64,000 nt of DNA from Helopsaltes ochotensis (lineage: Eukaryota > Chordata > Aves > Passeriformes > Locustellidae). Positions 48,201-60,315 of the stretch are shown here, one piece after another; the first letter of the stretch is position 1, and each line of letters begins with the position of its first letter. Location: contig VXBM01001591.1 in the NCBI GenBank assembly GCA_013400155.1, positions 93,935-157,934 of the forward strand, given 5' to 3'. The position numbers were made by a program, and so were the translations under genes. The notes beneath the pieces are model-generated. The model was not told the origin of the DNA. It made no database searches and saw nothing but the letters and a program-made list of their open reading frames with translations.

Positions 48201-50090
48201 GAGGAGGAGCTGCAAAAGTGTGTAGAACAAAATTATGGGAACTTGACATACTGTCTGGAAAATATGTCTGGAAAGCTGTGGGTTTCCTTTTTACTCATAC
48301 GCCTCAAAGTGCATTTGCTTTATTTCCATGCCAATAAATAATTTAAGCCATTTATTAGACAGCTTGTGATCCTGTCCATTAGGCTAGTGTGTTGTTGTTA
48401 GGAGGGTAGAAATTTCCTTGGTTGTTTTTTTTTTCCTGCTGGTTCTGCCGTGGATAGCATGGATAGGTGTACAGCTTTTTTTTTTAGTCTTAATTGCATG
48501 TGTGTCTCTTGCCTTACCAATGCTATTGTAACCTCTGCTGACTAGAGCACTGATAAAAGTCTGTAAAAAAAGAGATGAATAAGCTCATTGTTGTGCTGCG
48601 CAAGTTAGGAAAGTGACAGCTTGTTTCCAGTTCTATTCAGGAGAGCTTAAAGCTCTTTCAGGACCTGAAGCTTTTCAATTGCAAAATGGATGGGGGATCT
48701 TGACTTTCTAGAGAGTTTAGGAAACCTTTCCAGGGAGAGGTTTAGGAAACTCTTCAGGAATGCTTGCTCTGGAAATTCCGCATTGTGAAATAAAATACTT
48801 TTCAAAGTTGTTGTTGCTAGATATTGACCTTCCCACCTTTGTGTGTTAGTATTTACTGACTTTTTTTTTCCCCACTTGGTGACTTCTCGGGGATCAAGTG
48901 TTCACAGTATCATCCCTGCTGTCCAGTCTTTTTGGTAGTTCTGTTTGATAGCAGTTCAAAAACATTTCCCTGCTACCATCCTTCAGCAGTAGCTGGTGGC
49001 TCTACCTATTTAGAAATGTAACATGAAAACCTAGGCAGGATTTGTGGTGAGCTAATTAAAGACAGTATGGCAGAAACTGCTAAAACCATTCCAGTCCTAA
49101 GGGAAAGAGCTCTCAGTCCTTGTAGAGTTCCTTGGTACTGTGGTGTTTTTTTTTTTTGCCTGGTAACTCTTAATGACTGCAATTAGGGAGTTATTTCAAT
49201 TCTCAAGGTTTGCTTTAGAGCCTGACACCTTGGTGAGCTTGGTGTAAGTGATGGATTCTGTTAATTCATCAACTCCTCTGAAGCCCAAAGGCTCAGTCAC
49301 ATCTCAGAATAACCAATTTGCTGCCAGCTCAACCCTTCTCGCAGTTCAGCAAGTTCTGAAAGGCCATTTCTCTGATATATTATGCTTTGTCTGTTTTACC
49401 TTCTAGATGATATCCAAATATATTTTTCCTTCCAGTAAGCTCCTGTTTGGCAATATTTTCTTTAAGGGTTGCTTTAGTTCTCCTTTTTGACTTTTAACTG
49501 AGCAGGAGAGTAGCACAAGTTGTGATCAGATCTGTCTTGGTCAATTCAGAGGTTGCTGTGCATTTGGGTTTCAAGGGAGGGATATGAACACTGTTGTGAT
49601 CCCACCGAGTTTGTTCTAAAGCTTGGTGAGGACCAAGATTGGGTTTTTAGTCAGCTTCTGTCAAGATCAGTGAGGAAAAAATTAAATCTACTTTCTCCTG
49701 TAAGTGCAATACAGTCAAGACTTTGTTTCTAAATTTTTCCCTGATTTTTGTGGTCAAATGCACTGAGGCACCCTTAAGGTTCCTATAATTCTTTTTTAAT
49801 TTTGAATGGCTGCTGAAGTAATAAAAAGCCTAAACACATACAGTCTCCACTTGGCAACATGCAACTAAAAGAATAAATATTGTAGGAAGGGAAGGTTGTA
49901 CATCTCCATACGGTGACTTTGCTCTCTCATGGAAAAATGATCCTTTGTGCAGTTTCAGGTTTTTCTCACATGCAATCAGAGTAAGATCAAATCCCTTCCA
50001 GCTATCACTGCTGCAAGCAGGCAGTGGGAAGAGCTCCAACCTAGCCTTAAGAAAGCATTTTGTGGATGTGCCACTTGTCAGCAGCTTCCT
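45243..50090. other. Unique non-coding stretch
   Basis: No gene or mobile element recognised. A 23-base segment at 47319-47341 has both splice motifs (CTCCCTACAG and CAAG|GTATGT), but is too short to interpret. 48717-48762 contains a local duplication of TTTAGGAAAC. Confidence 0.4.
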
Positions 50091-50225
50091 TCCCTCTGAC
50101 ACTCTACCCCTCGCTCCTGGGACGCCCTTTCCTGAGCGAGCGGCAGCGTCTGCTCTCAAAGCCAATGCAAATCCTCTCAGAAGCCCTGGAAGGGAGATGC
50201 TCCTGCCTGCTGCCCTGACGGGCTG
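50091..50225. promoter_or_regulatory. CpG cluster with CCAAT box and POU octamer
   Basis: About six CpG fall within 60 bases (50109-50151), dense against a CpG-poor background. Immediately after comes GCCAATGCAAAT (50161-50172), in which a CCAAT box overlaps the octamer ATGCAAAT bound by POU-family factors. No TATA box or gene start follows on either strand within view. Could be an enhancer or weak promoter, or chance. Confidence 0.2.
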
Positions 50226-51264
50226 TTGGGATAAGTGCAAGGAGCTCCTCTGCAGTCGCTGTGGCTTTGCTGATTTACATGCAAGTCATTTGTTGACGTA
50301 TTTTTATGGACTAGCTCTGTGTCATCTGGAAATGAGAAGGATTGTGTGTCTCATACTTGCTGCTGCTACTTGCTGACTTGACCTCTTCTCTCCCAATTTA
50401 GTGAGTCTTCTCCTGGCAAAACTAACTTATCACAGCATTTTTTCTTCCCTCTTCACTTTTCTGAGTTTAAACAATCATTTACAATCAAGGCACTAACTTT
50501 GTTAGTCCTAATAAATACTTTACCCTTGATATTTTTTTTTTTTCCAGAGGCTGCTGATTTGTGTTCTTACCATGTTGCCTCTTCCCCTCTTGGTTTATGG
50601 CTGTTGAATCCCACTTTGCAGCACTGTTGTGGAACACTGGAAGTTGTGCCTGTTCTCAAAAAGCATCAGTGTCATCCTCTTTCATGGCATCTTCCAGAAT
50701 ACTGTAAAAAAAGGTGGAAATTTGGCAGTGTTTCACTTCCCTCAGTAGCACAGGGTCCCTTGCTTGTTCTGATGTTCCTCTTGCTGAACTTTTGGAGCCC
50801 AAATAAATTTCTAGGTTGACTTTCCTGCTCCAGCACTCCTCTGCAATCAGTCATCTTTCCAGAGGGAGTTATCCCAAAGTAGGATCAATAATCAACAAGA
50901 GGTGTCTATCCTAAACTAAAAATCTAGGACAGCTCCTTGCGAGAGAGGTGTGGCAAGTGACATGCCTGGGATTTCACAGGGCAGGAACATGATGAGCTAA
51001 AGATTTCTAAAAGCTTAAGGGCTTTGATGTTCTCCAGTTCCTTCAAAATGAATTCCTCCTAAATGAATCTGTGAGGAATAGATTCTCTCCTAAGAGCTTA
51101 TAAAATGTTTTGTAATTTTTACTCTTGCCTTTACTAAAGGGGAGTGTGGGGATGTATGAAATGAAAAAAGAGAAGTACAGAGGCAGTACCCAGCTTAAGG
51201 CTTACCAAAAGTTCCAGAGTCCTCGGCTGAAGACAGCTTCCACACAACAAAAATTGAAATTTCA
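50226..51264. other. Unique non-coding stretch
   Basis: Nothing recognised. Confidence 0.45.
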
Positions 51265-51265
51265 A

Positions 51266-51300
51266 GTGAGAGTATAAACTCTCCAGGAGTTTATACTCAC
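51266..51300. repeat. Short hairpin with five-base loop
   Basis: GTGAGAGTATAAACTC (51266-51281) pairs with GAGTTTATACTCAC (51287-51300) around the loop TCCAG. Pairing is perfect except for a two-base bulge. The stem is too short for a typical microRNA precursor. Confidence 0.75.
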
Positions 51301-54300
51301 TGTCTTTGCTCAAGTAAAACCACATGTACAACAATTTTGCTGAAGGAGGTATGCATGCATCAAGTCCTACAGAGAAAGCTCTACCCAATGTTCATGAGGA
51401 AAAACAATCCCAGAAATATTTCCTTTTGGTTATTTTTGCCACAGGGAAGAACTCTGACTAAAGCAAAACAATCAATGTGTAATTAATATTGAGCAATTAG
51501 GAAAGACCTTGTATCCAGGACAAGCCTGGCATGTAGAAGTGCCAGCAGCACAAGGGATCTGCCACTTTCCATGGGGCACTGGGACTCGGTGACCTCAGCC
51601 TGGGCTCTTTCCTCTGCTTTGCAATTTGAACCTTGAGGTGACAGAACCCTGGGAAGGAAAACTTTCAGTACAGTCTTCCAGTGCTGATCCTTCCCTTCGA
51701 TGTACTTCCAAATGATTAGGGAATTTGGGACGTTGGGCCTGGGGATAGTGATGTTTTCCCCGAATGCCCAAAGTTGAACAGATGCAGAGCCAACTTTGTA
51801 CGTGGGAAGTTTTTTTTGGTGGGGGTTGTTATGAAATTAAGGGTAAATCTATCGTTGTTGATCTATTACAGAAAGAGGCAGTGAAGATACATGGCACACT
51901 TATATTTTACCACCAATCTCCACATGACACAGTGTCAGACAAAAGCTCTGGGGGCTGCAGCCTGAATTTTGAGTGCAGTTGGCTGAGGTGTAGAAGACTG
52001 GGCATGGTTGGGACTTACACCCCAGCTAAGATTTGTCTCTTCCTTTGGACCCTCTTGTACTTAAAGATCCTCTGCTACAGGCTTTCCCTGTTCCAGTGCT
52101 TTTAATCGCTACTTGTAAATAAATAACTGACAATAAAGAGTACTCAGCCTACCTGTGCAGTTTGCAGATGGTGCTGGTTCTGTGTGCAGTGATTGTGTGA
52201 AGGTCAGGAATTCCACGGAGAGGAGCCACGAAGGAATGTGCGTTCAGGGAGGACAGGCTGGCAGATATCCTTTCCCTTTTCTCTTGAAAATGCTGGAGGA
52301 CATATAAACCTCACAAGAACCCCAAATCAACAAGAACCCTTTTGTTTGGCATCACGTGGTTAGAACTGGGGTTCAGGATCAAAATGGATTTTTAGTTTTA
52401 TTTTTGGTGCTGAATTCTATGAAGAATCTGCCCAGAGTAAAGCAAATGGGGAACAGGATATCCACAGGTGTTAAAATTGTTTGTTTTATTCCTAGTAGGC
52501 GTGGGTTTTTTATTTTTGCCATAGACTTGGTTTTATAGGTAGGGGAGATGTAGAAGAAAAGTGCAGAGCTGCTCTTGTACAGGTCATTATGTGCAAAAAT
52601 GTACCTCCTCTAATTGAGGTAGCTCTTTTGCTTGGGCGGTCAGGATTTGTGAGCTGAACACCTCATACTCAGTCAGTCTCCAGTCATCAGCTCAGCACCA
52701 GCATCCTCTGCCTGCAGCCCAGGCTTGCTTTGCAGGCCTGGCTGCAGAGGCAGATTCCAGAAAATTAGTTTAGCATGTCAGCGCAGCACAGACCTCCAGG
52801 CTTTGGGAGGAGGAATGAATGGAGGCACAGTTCTTGTGCAGACCACATGGACTGGAGGCTGCCTCTGATTTACACACATGCTGAGCTCGGGGGAGTGCAC
52901 AGGTGTATGTGGAGGCAGAAAAAGGCACGTTTGTGTTTGTTTTGCTTCTTTTTTTTTTTTTTAAGCAGTGCAGACTTGGGCTGTGCAGCCAGTTCTGTCC
53001 CAGTCTGGCACATGCTTTGTGTCCATCCAGTAGCTAAACTCATACCTGAGGCTAGATTACAGGATCTGGTGTAAGTTCAAAGTGACTTTGTACTGCTGCC
53101 AAACAAGGAACAGGCTTGTTGCTTATTCTCCAAATCAAAAATACATTGTGAAAAGCAACATAACAGAATTAGGGTTGCATGCTTTAAACATTAAAAGGCC
53201 AGCAGAACCAAAGGGAAAGATTTGTGTGTGTGCACTAACCCTAAGCCAGGCTATTTCTATTACCATTTTTCCAGCTAGATGTGCAGCTCATGACCAGTGC
53301 TTGCTCTTGATGAAAGCAGTGACATTTTTGTGGTGTGGCAGGCAAATGGAGCCTCTAAATGGGCTGGTATGAAGTGCCAACTGGACTGTAAGCCTCCCCA
53401 GTGCATCTGGGCTAATTTTCAGCTTGAACTGACCTAAAACCATTTCACAAAATGGGGGAAGTCTTGAAGATGGTGTGGCTGGACAGAGAGAGGCTGTGGC
53501 TTGGTCTCCTCAGGTAGATAATTGTGATTGTCTTGCTAATTGAGCCCAAAGGAGGTGTGCAGGTCTGCTGTTTAAACAGATCTAATTTGGAGGTGTTGGG
53601 ACACAATATAGGTATGGCTCTCTGGTTATGACTGCTGCATCTTCCTGTTTTATAGCAGAGCTGAGTCTGGCAACAAGGTTTGTGTTTGAGTCTCTCAAAC
53701 CCAGGAGAGGCCAAAACTGCCCTTCAGGGCCTTCAGAGCTGTCAGGGCAATTCAATCCACTAAAGTATTTGAGTTTTTTATCAGTGAGCAGCCAGCCTTG
53801 CCCATGAGCTGTTTAACATGCTTCTGAGACATGTGGGCTGTAAATTGATTGAAGAAGCTTGAGCCCACAGATTGTCGATATCTCTCCCCAGCCGCTGTGG
53901 ATGCCTGTTGGAGTATGCAATCCGTAGATCTGCAGCTGAAACAGTTGTGAAAGCTGCTCAAGGAAAGCAAGAGCACATGCCTCTGTTTGGCAGGCACAGC
54001 CCAAGGTTCCACTTCACTGTGGTTTGCTGATCTCATTCCAGGTTCGGGCTCCATGGGCTTGACCAGCTCATAGTTTAAGATTCCTGATTAATGGCCCAAG
54101 AAATAAAGCCTGTGGGTTTTTCCTGTGTTCTATTCTGTACTGCTTAATTTTCATTTGGAGCTGATTTTTTTTTTTTCCTCTTGGGAGGGGTAAGGAGTGC
54201 AGAGAAGTCCCTGGGGGATGGCTGCTGAAGCTCGTGTGGTTGCTCATGGATAATCCTGTAGGACTGCAGTGGGGGGATGTAAATCCCTTCAGGAAGCCAG

Positions 54301-54435
54301 CAGGCAGTGCTGGGCTGAGGCAGAGTCTTTCTGTCAACTCTGAAGCTTCTGTGCTCCAAAGCCTGTAAACTCTCTGTTCAACAGCTATAAGAACATTTTT
54401 TTAATGTTGTCCAGTGTTTAACTTCTGTAAACACC
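51301..54435. other. Unique non-coding stretch
   Basis: No gene or repeat recognised. T14 at about 52950-52963. Confidence 0.45.
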
Positions 54436-54475
54436 CAGGAAAAAACCCCCCTTAACCAACAACCCCCTCCCCAAA
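54436..54475 (+). repeat. Short A/C-rich tract
   Basis: Mostly A and C in runs, resembling the longer tracts at 13.3, 15.0 and 23.7 kb. It doubles as the weak pyrimidine tract ahead of the candidate exon at 54486. Confidence 0.6.
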
Positions 54476-54485
54476 CTGTCATCAG

Positions 54486-54622
54486 GTAACGTGACACAAA
54501 TGCAGAGCATGGAAACTTCTATTCCAACACCTAATACTGAGCAAAGTTATAAATTACTGCAGAGGGGGTGTCCTGTAATGGAAAATCTTATGCAAGATGA
54601 GCTAGAGGAGAAGCTGCCTCTG
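54486..54622 (+). CDS. Candidate exon, most protein-like open segment (unconfirmed)
   Basis: TGTCATCAG ends at 54485 and CTG|GTATGT starts the donor at 54623. The 137 bases hold two bases plus 45 open codons in one frame. The composition is unlike the neighbouring chance frames: balanced Gln, Glu, Met, Asn, Ser and Thr, with an acidic end MENLMQDELEEKLPL that looks like a short amphipathic helix. The frame continues past the donor to a stop at 54719-54721. The acceptor tract is C- and A-rich rather than T-rich, and the acceptor itself could be read as a donor (CAG|GTAACG). I do not recognise the protein. If real, it is an internal exon of a + strand gene whose other exons are mostly outside view. 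Confidence 0.27.
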
Positions 54623-57600
54623 GTATGTGAAACTGCAATGGTGTGGCTGCCTTGTTTTCCTTCTGCCTTTCCACCTAAGTTGTATAAGCAACACCTGCCA
54701 CCAAGGTTATTTTTGCATTAAATTTCAGACTTGAAGTAGAATTTGCAAGCTAGTTTATGGTTGTGTGTTAGAGCTTTTTTTTTTAAAAAAAAAATCAATA
54801 AATATGCTTTCAAGTAGGATCTTTCAAATTTAATGCTAGGGCAATCATTAAAACAAGTCTCTTTTTTTTTTCTCTGAACCAGTATATAAAATGTCAGCTC
54901 TGGTTCCCTGACTTTGCCTAATCAGGAATTACTCTCAAAGGATGCTCTCACTTATTTTTTTTTACCTCTAGAAAGATGAGGAGTGAGAGAGACTTCGTAG
55001 CCTGTTTTTGTGGCATAGCAGCCTGCAGTTTCAACCTCTTCAGCTCTTGACTGTGGATCCTGACAAACCCAACAGTCCAGGGCTTAGGGATGCCCTGATC
55101 CTTTCTGCTTCTCCTTCAGCAGTTCCCTTCACCACTGGACATCCTGCCCCTGGAGAAGGTGGTGCAGGAGCAGCTGTTGAAGGAGAAGAGTTCCTGGGGT
55201 GGAGTGGAGGGGCTGCTGTATTTGCCAGAGCATCTGAACAGGCTCCCAGCTGCCTTTCTTCTTTCTTTCTTTCTTATTTCTTTCTTTCCCCTCTCCACCG
55301 CAGAAGATGATATAATTTCTCTACCAAATGCCACAGTGGCCATTTTTCCAGCCCAGCTCCTTCTGGGAATTTTTAGACCTAGTTTGAAGACTCATAAAGG
55401 TCCCATTACTCTTCTAATTAGGAAATAAAGCAGGCTCATTATTTCGTCAGGGGCAAAGGACTTAAACCTTTAAAGCAATTATTTCCATGGTGAAATATTA
55501 CCCATAATTGTGAAATCAAAATGGAAGCCAAAGAGATTTAATATCTCAACGACTGGTTTGACATGAGAAAGAAGGGGGGGAAGCCCCCAAGATTTGATTG
55601 CCCCTTTTGCAGCAGTCCTTCCTGCCAGAATGCAAAAACTCCCAAACATCTGGCAGAGTCAGGGTTAGCAGCAGCGAATGAAAGAATTTAGACACACACA
55701 AAGGGTTACAACAAGCAGAAACTGGATGTTTGTAGAAACTGGATGTGCAAAATCCCCTGAGCCTATAGACTGGAAAGGAGAGGAGTAAGAAAACCATGAC
55801 CCAATTTTACCCAAATCTTCACCTTTTAGGAGTTGAGGAGTACAGACCTTGCTTTAATATCCAAGCTTTTCTAGTTGATTTCAATCACTGCACTAGGGTA
55901 AGCCTGGCTTTGTCTTGCTGTGTCTGAGCCCAGTGAGTTGGGCAGAGCTTCAGTGACCCTTCCTATTTGAGGGGCACAGGAGAGTGTAGGAAGGGGTACA
56001 AAATCTGCAGGATGTCTCCAGCCTAGCTGTCAGCTTATTCTTGATTTTTTTTTTTTTTTGTAATAAAGGAACCAATGTAAAACTGGCGTAATGAACTGGT
56101 GTATCACTAACAATCTGTTTCAAGAGTAAGTCTTCCCAGTTTCCTATCTAATAAATCTGAATTTGGGGGTAAAAATGGTTTTGCTGACCAGCTACTTCAC
56201 AGTGCGAGCTGCACAAAACCCCCCTGTGCATGTGCTTAAGCGAACATGGTGTAGCAGAAACTGCTGCCCACCAAAATCTGTAGTTCTTTAGTCAGGGAAA
56301 GGTTTGCACTTGTCTGAGTTCAGCTCATGTGAAATCCTAACTCTGTGTAACTCCAGCCCCCTCCATGCACTCTGGGGACTCCTCCTGGGGTCTGCACTGA
56401 AGACAAACAGGTCTGGATGTGAGAGAGGAGGAGCAGGCACAGTGAGGATGGGAATGGTGGATGGGACACAACAAAAACTGGAGGTGTTCAGGGTGCTGAT
56501 CTTTGCCTGGGCACGATGCACCTTCTCACAAGAGCTAAATGAGGTTTCAGTGTTGCTGTGTTGATTGGAGGCCTCCTGAAGAGCCTTGTGAATCACAGCT
56601 GCCCCTCAAGGTGAGTTTTAAAGGACATCACCTTCAGGACCTGGATTTGCTGCTGATTTAATAGGAAAAGGACACTGTACAAGGAGAATTGGAATTAGTG
56701 CTCTCAGCAGTGCTTGTGTTTGTGTGAGTGTTTTATGAGGAGGGAGTTACATCTGAAAATATTCTCAGAGGACTCCATGCACAGGGGAAGATAAAATCTA
56801 GCTTTCAGTTTTCTTTGGAATATTCTATGTGTTCAGAAGAGGGGGAATGTGTCTTGAAACAACAGGGAGAGTTCAGTTCCTCAGAGCTTTAAAATCCTTC
56901 ATCACTCACTACTGTCCCACTCGATTTATGCTGCCTAAGGTGGGCCAGCCCCACTTGAGCACTACAATGGCCAAATACATAATAAAAAGCTAACGAAGCC
57001 ATAAAACTTTTACACAGAGGATGTGACCAGCATAAACAGCTCACAACGTGTGTCTAATGCACAGTATAGGTGTCTGTGGAGCAAGAAAACAGTCCTCGTT
57101 TAGAAGAAAAAGAAATCTTGTGTTACACTAGGCAGTCTTAAATGCCTTAACAATTTCAGACCCTGGTGTTGTGCTGGGATCCAGCAGAACAAACCAATTT
57201 TGCCCCCAAATTTTGGGATGTTTCCATTTTGGCACAAAGTGCTGCTTGGAGGAGACAAGCGGCACTGCTAATGTACAGGGATGTGGGAGAGGCTGATCCA
57301 AGTCTTTGCTCCCTTCCTTCAGCTCCTAGTTTTCCTTCCCAGATTTCTCCTGGCTAATTAGGGCAGGGACTGGAGTGGACTTCAGGTCAGGGTTGGTGGT
57401 TCTGCTGTGGAACAGAGGAAACCCAACAACATCAAATGGAAATAAAAATGTAAACTTCAATGAATGCTGTGATAATTCATCTGAGAATTGCCCTTTTGTG
57501 CTCATTCCCACTGAAATTTATTGTACAGTCATGCCTTCACCCCTTCCTTTCAACAGCCCTTGTTGAAGATGAGCTCACTGTTTGTGTGTCTGGGCAGCAC

Positions 57601-57676
57601 AAAAATGCCCTCAGAGGGGAATGACCGCCACTCTCCAGTGTTACCTCTTTATTCATCTCAGCAAAGCCTGCTGGAT
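54623..57676. other. Unique non-coding stretch
   Basis: No gene recognised. An open frame from an acceptor (CTTCTCCTTCAG, ending 55119) to a stop at 55426-55428 crosses the TTTC microsatellite and has no donor, so coding is doubtful. T15 near 56046-56060. Confidence 0.4.
55254..55297 (+). repeat. CTTT microsatellite, pyrimidine tract
   Basis: Imperfect CTTT/TTTC units, almost pure pyrimidine on this strand, ending CCCCTCTCCACCGCAG, which is an acceptor-like sequence at 55303. Confidence 0.85.
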
Positions 57677-58196
57677 TTCTGGAAACTGGGAGTTTTGGGC
57701 TTTCTGTGCTAAAAGGCACTGATCCTGAGGCCATGGAGAAGGCTTCCAAAACTGAGTGATGGCACTGGGGCTGTGGGTGTGTAGTTTGAACAGTGTTGTG
57801 TGACCTCACAGGGTGAAAAGTTTAGAATTGAAGGTTTCAGTATATAGTAATATATGTGAAGCAATGTGAAGGATTTAAGGCATTGTCTGAGTCCTTCTTC
57901 CTCTTGGATTTGGGTGTTTTTTTCTTATTGGGTGAAAGGATCCACATTGAGGACCTTGGGTAGTCAGTTATTGTAAAAGTACAAATAATATAGGTGTCAC
58001 CTCATTATTGGATAGCTTATGCTTAAAAGACCTTGGAAAGAGTAAGAGGCATCTAAATTTTCTAACTTGCTGGTTAGAGCTCATGAGTCATGAGGAGGTA
58101 CTAGAGATAAGAATTAATGGAGTGAGTCCAAAAATGAAATTGTGACTCCTGTGTATTAATCCCAGCTCTAACATGAAGAGAAGAAAAGAAACCCAC
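57677..58196 (+). mobile_element. Family-2 solo LTR, copy 2
   Basis: Matches copy 1 (18743-19294) in the same order through GGCTTTCTGTGCTAAAAGGCACTGA, GGAGAAGGCTTCCAAAACTGAG, GGGTGTTTTTTTCT, AATAATATAGGTGTCACC, GACCTTGGAAAGAGT and CTCTAACATGAAGAGAAG. It lacks about 25 bases present in copies 1 and 3 after CACTGA, and its TATA box is changed (GTACAAATA against GTATAAATA). Solo LTR of an endogenous retrovirus; no internal genes. Confidence 0.7.
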
Positions 58197-59227
58197 CGTT
58201 CTCTAGGAGATATTCACTGGGTGGGCTTGGTTTTTGAGCAAGTTGGCTTTGGTGAGGTGTGAGGTCTGGAGTGCTCCACACCTTGTTAAGGACTGCAGTG
58301 TCCTGGTGACAGTGCTGGGCACAGAATATCCTCAGCCTGGTTTGGGCTGCAGAGGTCTCTGTGGAAAAGGAGATGCAGAGCCTGAGTACTGAATGCAGTA
58401 CTCAGCAGCAGGAATGAAGTAGTCCGGGTTTTTTCTTTTTTATGTTTTTTTCTATAGATTGGCTATAAAAAAAATTGGAAGGGTTTGGGAACCGCCTGAC
58501 TTGACTATGATTTATTCTTGTTGTGTGTGAGTCCTTAAGGCTGTGTCTGTAAACACTGTCTCGTGTCCATCAGAGATGCTGCCAACACCACCCTGTATAG
58601 ATAATTAATTCTCAGTAATAGACCTACAGTCTCACACATCCAGCTGCCACCTTCAGCTGCAGTAGCCTGCTGGCCTTTCAACTACTAATTTCTTGGTGAT
58701 TTTCAGATTTTTTTGGGGCATGTGTAGCCTTTCAGCAAGTTTCTGGGGTTCAGGGTGTGTCTCCACATAAAATATGGCTAAAGTGAGCAGCCCTATAATA
58801 ACAGAAACTTTAACAAAGCAGGAGAGTGAAACAAATGATACAGGAAAACTGTAAGATGGCTTGGTGACTTATTGATCCAATGCTTGGACTAGTGGAGCAA
58901 ACCATTTGTGTTTCTGCACCCCTTCAACTGATATTTATAGCTCAGAGAAAAACAGGCAAGGTCTGGAGAGAGATGTTGTAAGGCTGGGTTTGTTTAGGGG
59001 TGGGTTTTGAGAATTTCCATAGCATTAACATAAGTTTGCTTACAGGAAATGGAAGGCAAGCATGATTTTTGTTGAAAGAATTAAAAAACATCTGACCTTT
59101 TCAAAATGGCAATGCTTGTGTGAGTCAAGGCCTCTCTGATGGCATTGCCTTGCAGCCGAGGGAAGCACAGACATCTGGGTTGTTTTTGTTTTGTTTGTCA
59201 AACCAGCCTCTCATGTGATACTTTCAG
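58197..59227. other. Unique non-coding stretch
   Basis: Nothing recognised. Confidence 0.45.
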
Positions 59228-59274
59228 AAAGCTGCCAAATCCTCTCAGATCTTGGGTGGCCTGGGCCTGAAACA
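59228..59274 (+). other. Candidate 47-base exon (unconfirmed)
   Basis: The acceptor CTCATGTGATACTTTCAG ends at 59227 and a donor ACA|GTAAGT follows at 59275. Two frames are open; one reads KAAKSSQILGGLGLK. It sits in an AT-rich, conserved-looking neighbourhood. Too short to identify. Confidence 0.12.
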
Positions 59275-60039
59275 GTAAGTGGTCCAATTTCCCATACTTT
59301 TGCAGTATGTAACCACCAATATATTTTTATTCCTGATTAAATTTGGACAGCGTTTCTAGGAAATACCCTTCCCCTTGGAGAAAACGAAACAAAATGCCTT
59401 TTGCTAATCCCTTTGAGCATATGAAGTTGAAGTTCATAAGACAGAACTTGTACTGTAAGAATTTCCTAATCAATCACAACTAATCTGGAAGATAAGATGA
59501 AAAAGCAATAGGGAAATTGGTCACTGTGTCAAAAAGCTTAAGCTAAATATTTTTCTGGATATTTCTCGATGCTTCTTCACACATTCTTAATGGCTGCCAA
59601 GAGACCGTAATAGAAAACAATGAATGAATAATATAATTTGAATGAATATTATTTCAGGAGCTGAACTTTGCTCTGTTGGAGCCTTTATTTATAGGTTTGC
59701 TGAGTATCACTGAAATATATTTCAGAAGAATTACTTTTTGGGGTTTTTTTGTAAAATGTTATTGAAGGGGTTCTTAGAGCAGTTGTTGCATGTTATTGGA
59801 GCATTCATTTCTATTTCTGATATTTTATAATGAACTTCAGTGGAGAATTAGCAGGAGTTTCACTTGACATTGTCAAGAGGAGGTATACATGAAACTTAAC
59901 TGGATTTTATTTTTTTCCCCTTCCAATTAAATAATGAGCTCAAGGAAAGTTCTGAAATGTCAGAATTTCCCACGAGACAGGCATTTGGGACTCCCACCAC
60001 CCCAGTGAATGGCCTGAATAGAATTTTGCCTGTTCATAG
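59275..60039. other. AT-rich unique stretch
   Basis: AT-rich, CpG-poor, no repeat or gene recognised. Composition resembles conserved non-coding sequence. Confidence 0.4.
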
Positions 60040-60315
60040 TGATGCCTTGGGAGGGCTGACCTGGAACAGAGACTGGAAGAGCCGGAGAATAAAGCAGGGA
60101 TTGACTGAAAGGCCTTTAGGATGCACCTTGGGCAGGACAGGGCCTGAGCAGGGCTACACCCAAGGTGGACCCAAAATGGTCACAAAAATGTACAACCGGT
60201 CACAAGGTCTCATTTTTGTCAGTTTTGGTCCTTTTCCCTATTGGGGTTTAGTTGTCCGCTTACAGCCTGGGGTTGTGAAGCCTCATCCTTGTTTTCTCTC
60301 TTCATCCCACCTAAC
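60040..60315 (-). mobile_element. Family-1 LTR, copy C, inverted and truncated
   Basis: The reverse complement follows the 3' two thirds of copy A: it starts TGATGCCTTGGGAGGGCTGACC here against the complement of GGTCAGCCTTCTAAGGCATCA there. It then runs through GAGAATAAAG, ACACCCAAGGTGGACCC, a single GTCACAAAA block, and TTGTCCGCTTACAGCCTGGG, and fades near 60315. The start-side third is missing. The 158-codon frame 59957-60433 crosses it and is therefore not a gene. Confidence 0.75.

Noticed and set aside
55120..55428. 103-codon open frame after an acceptor
   Set aside because: It runs through a CTTT microsatellite and has no donor; the middle of the frame is repeat-encoded Phe/Leu/Ser.
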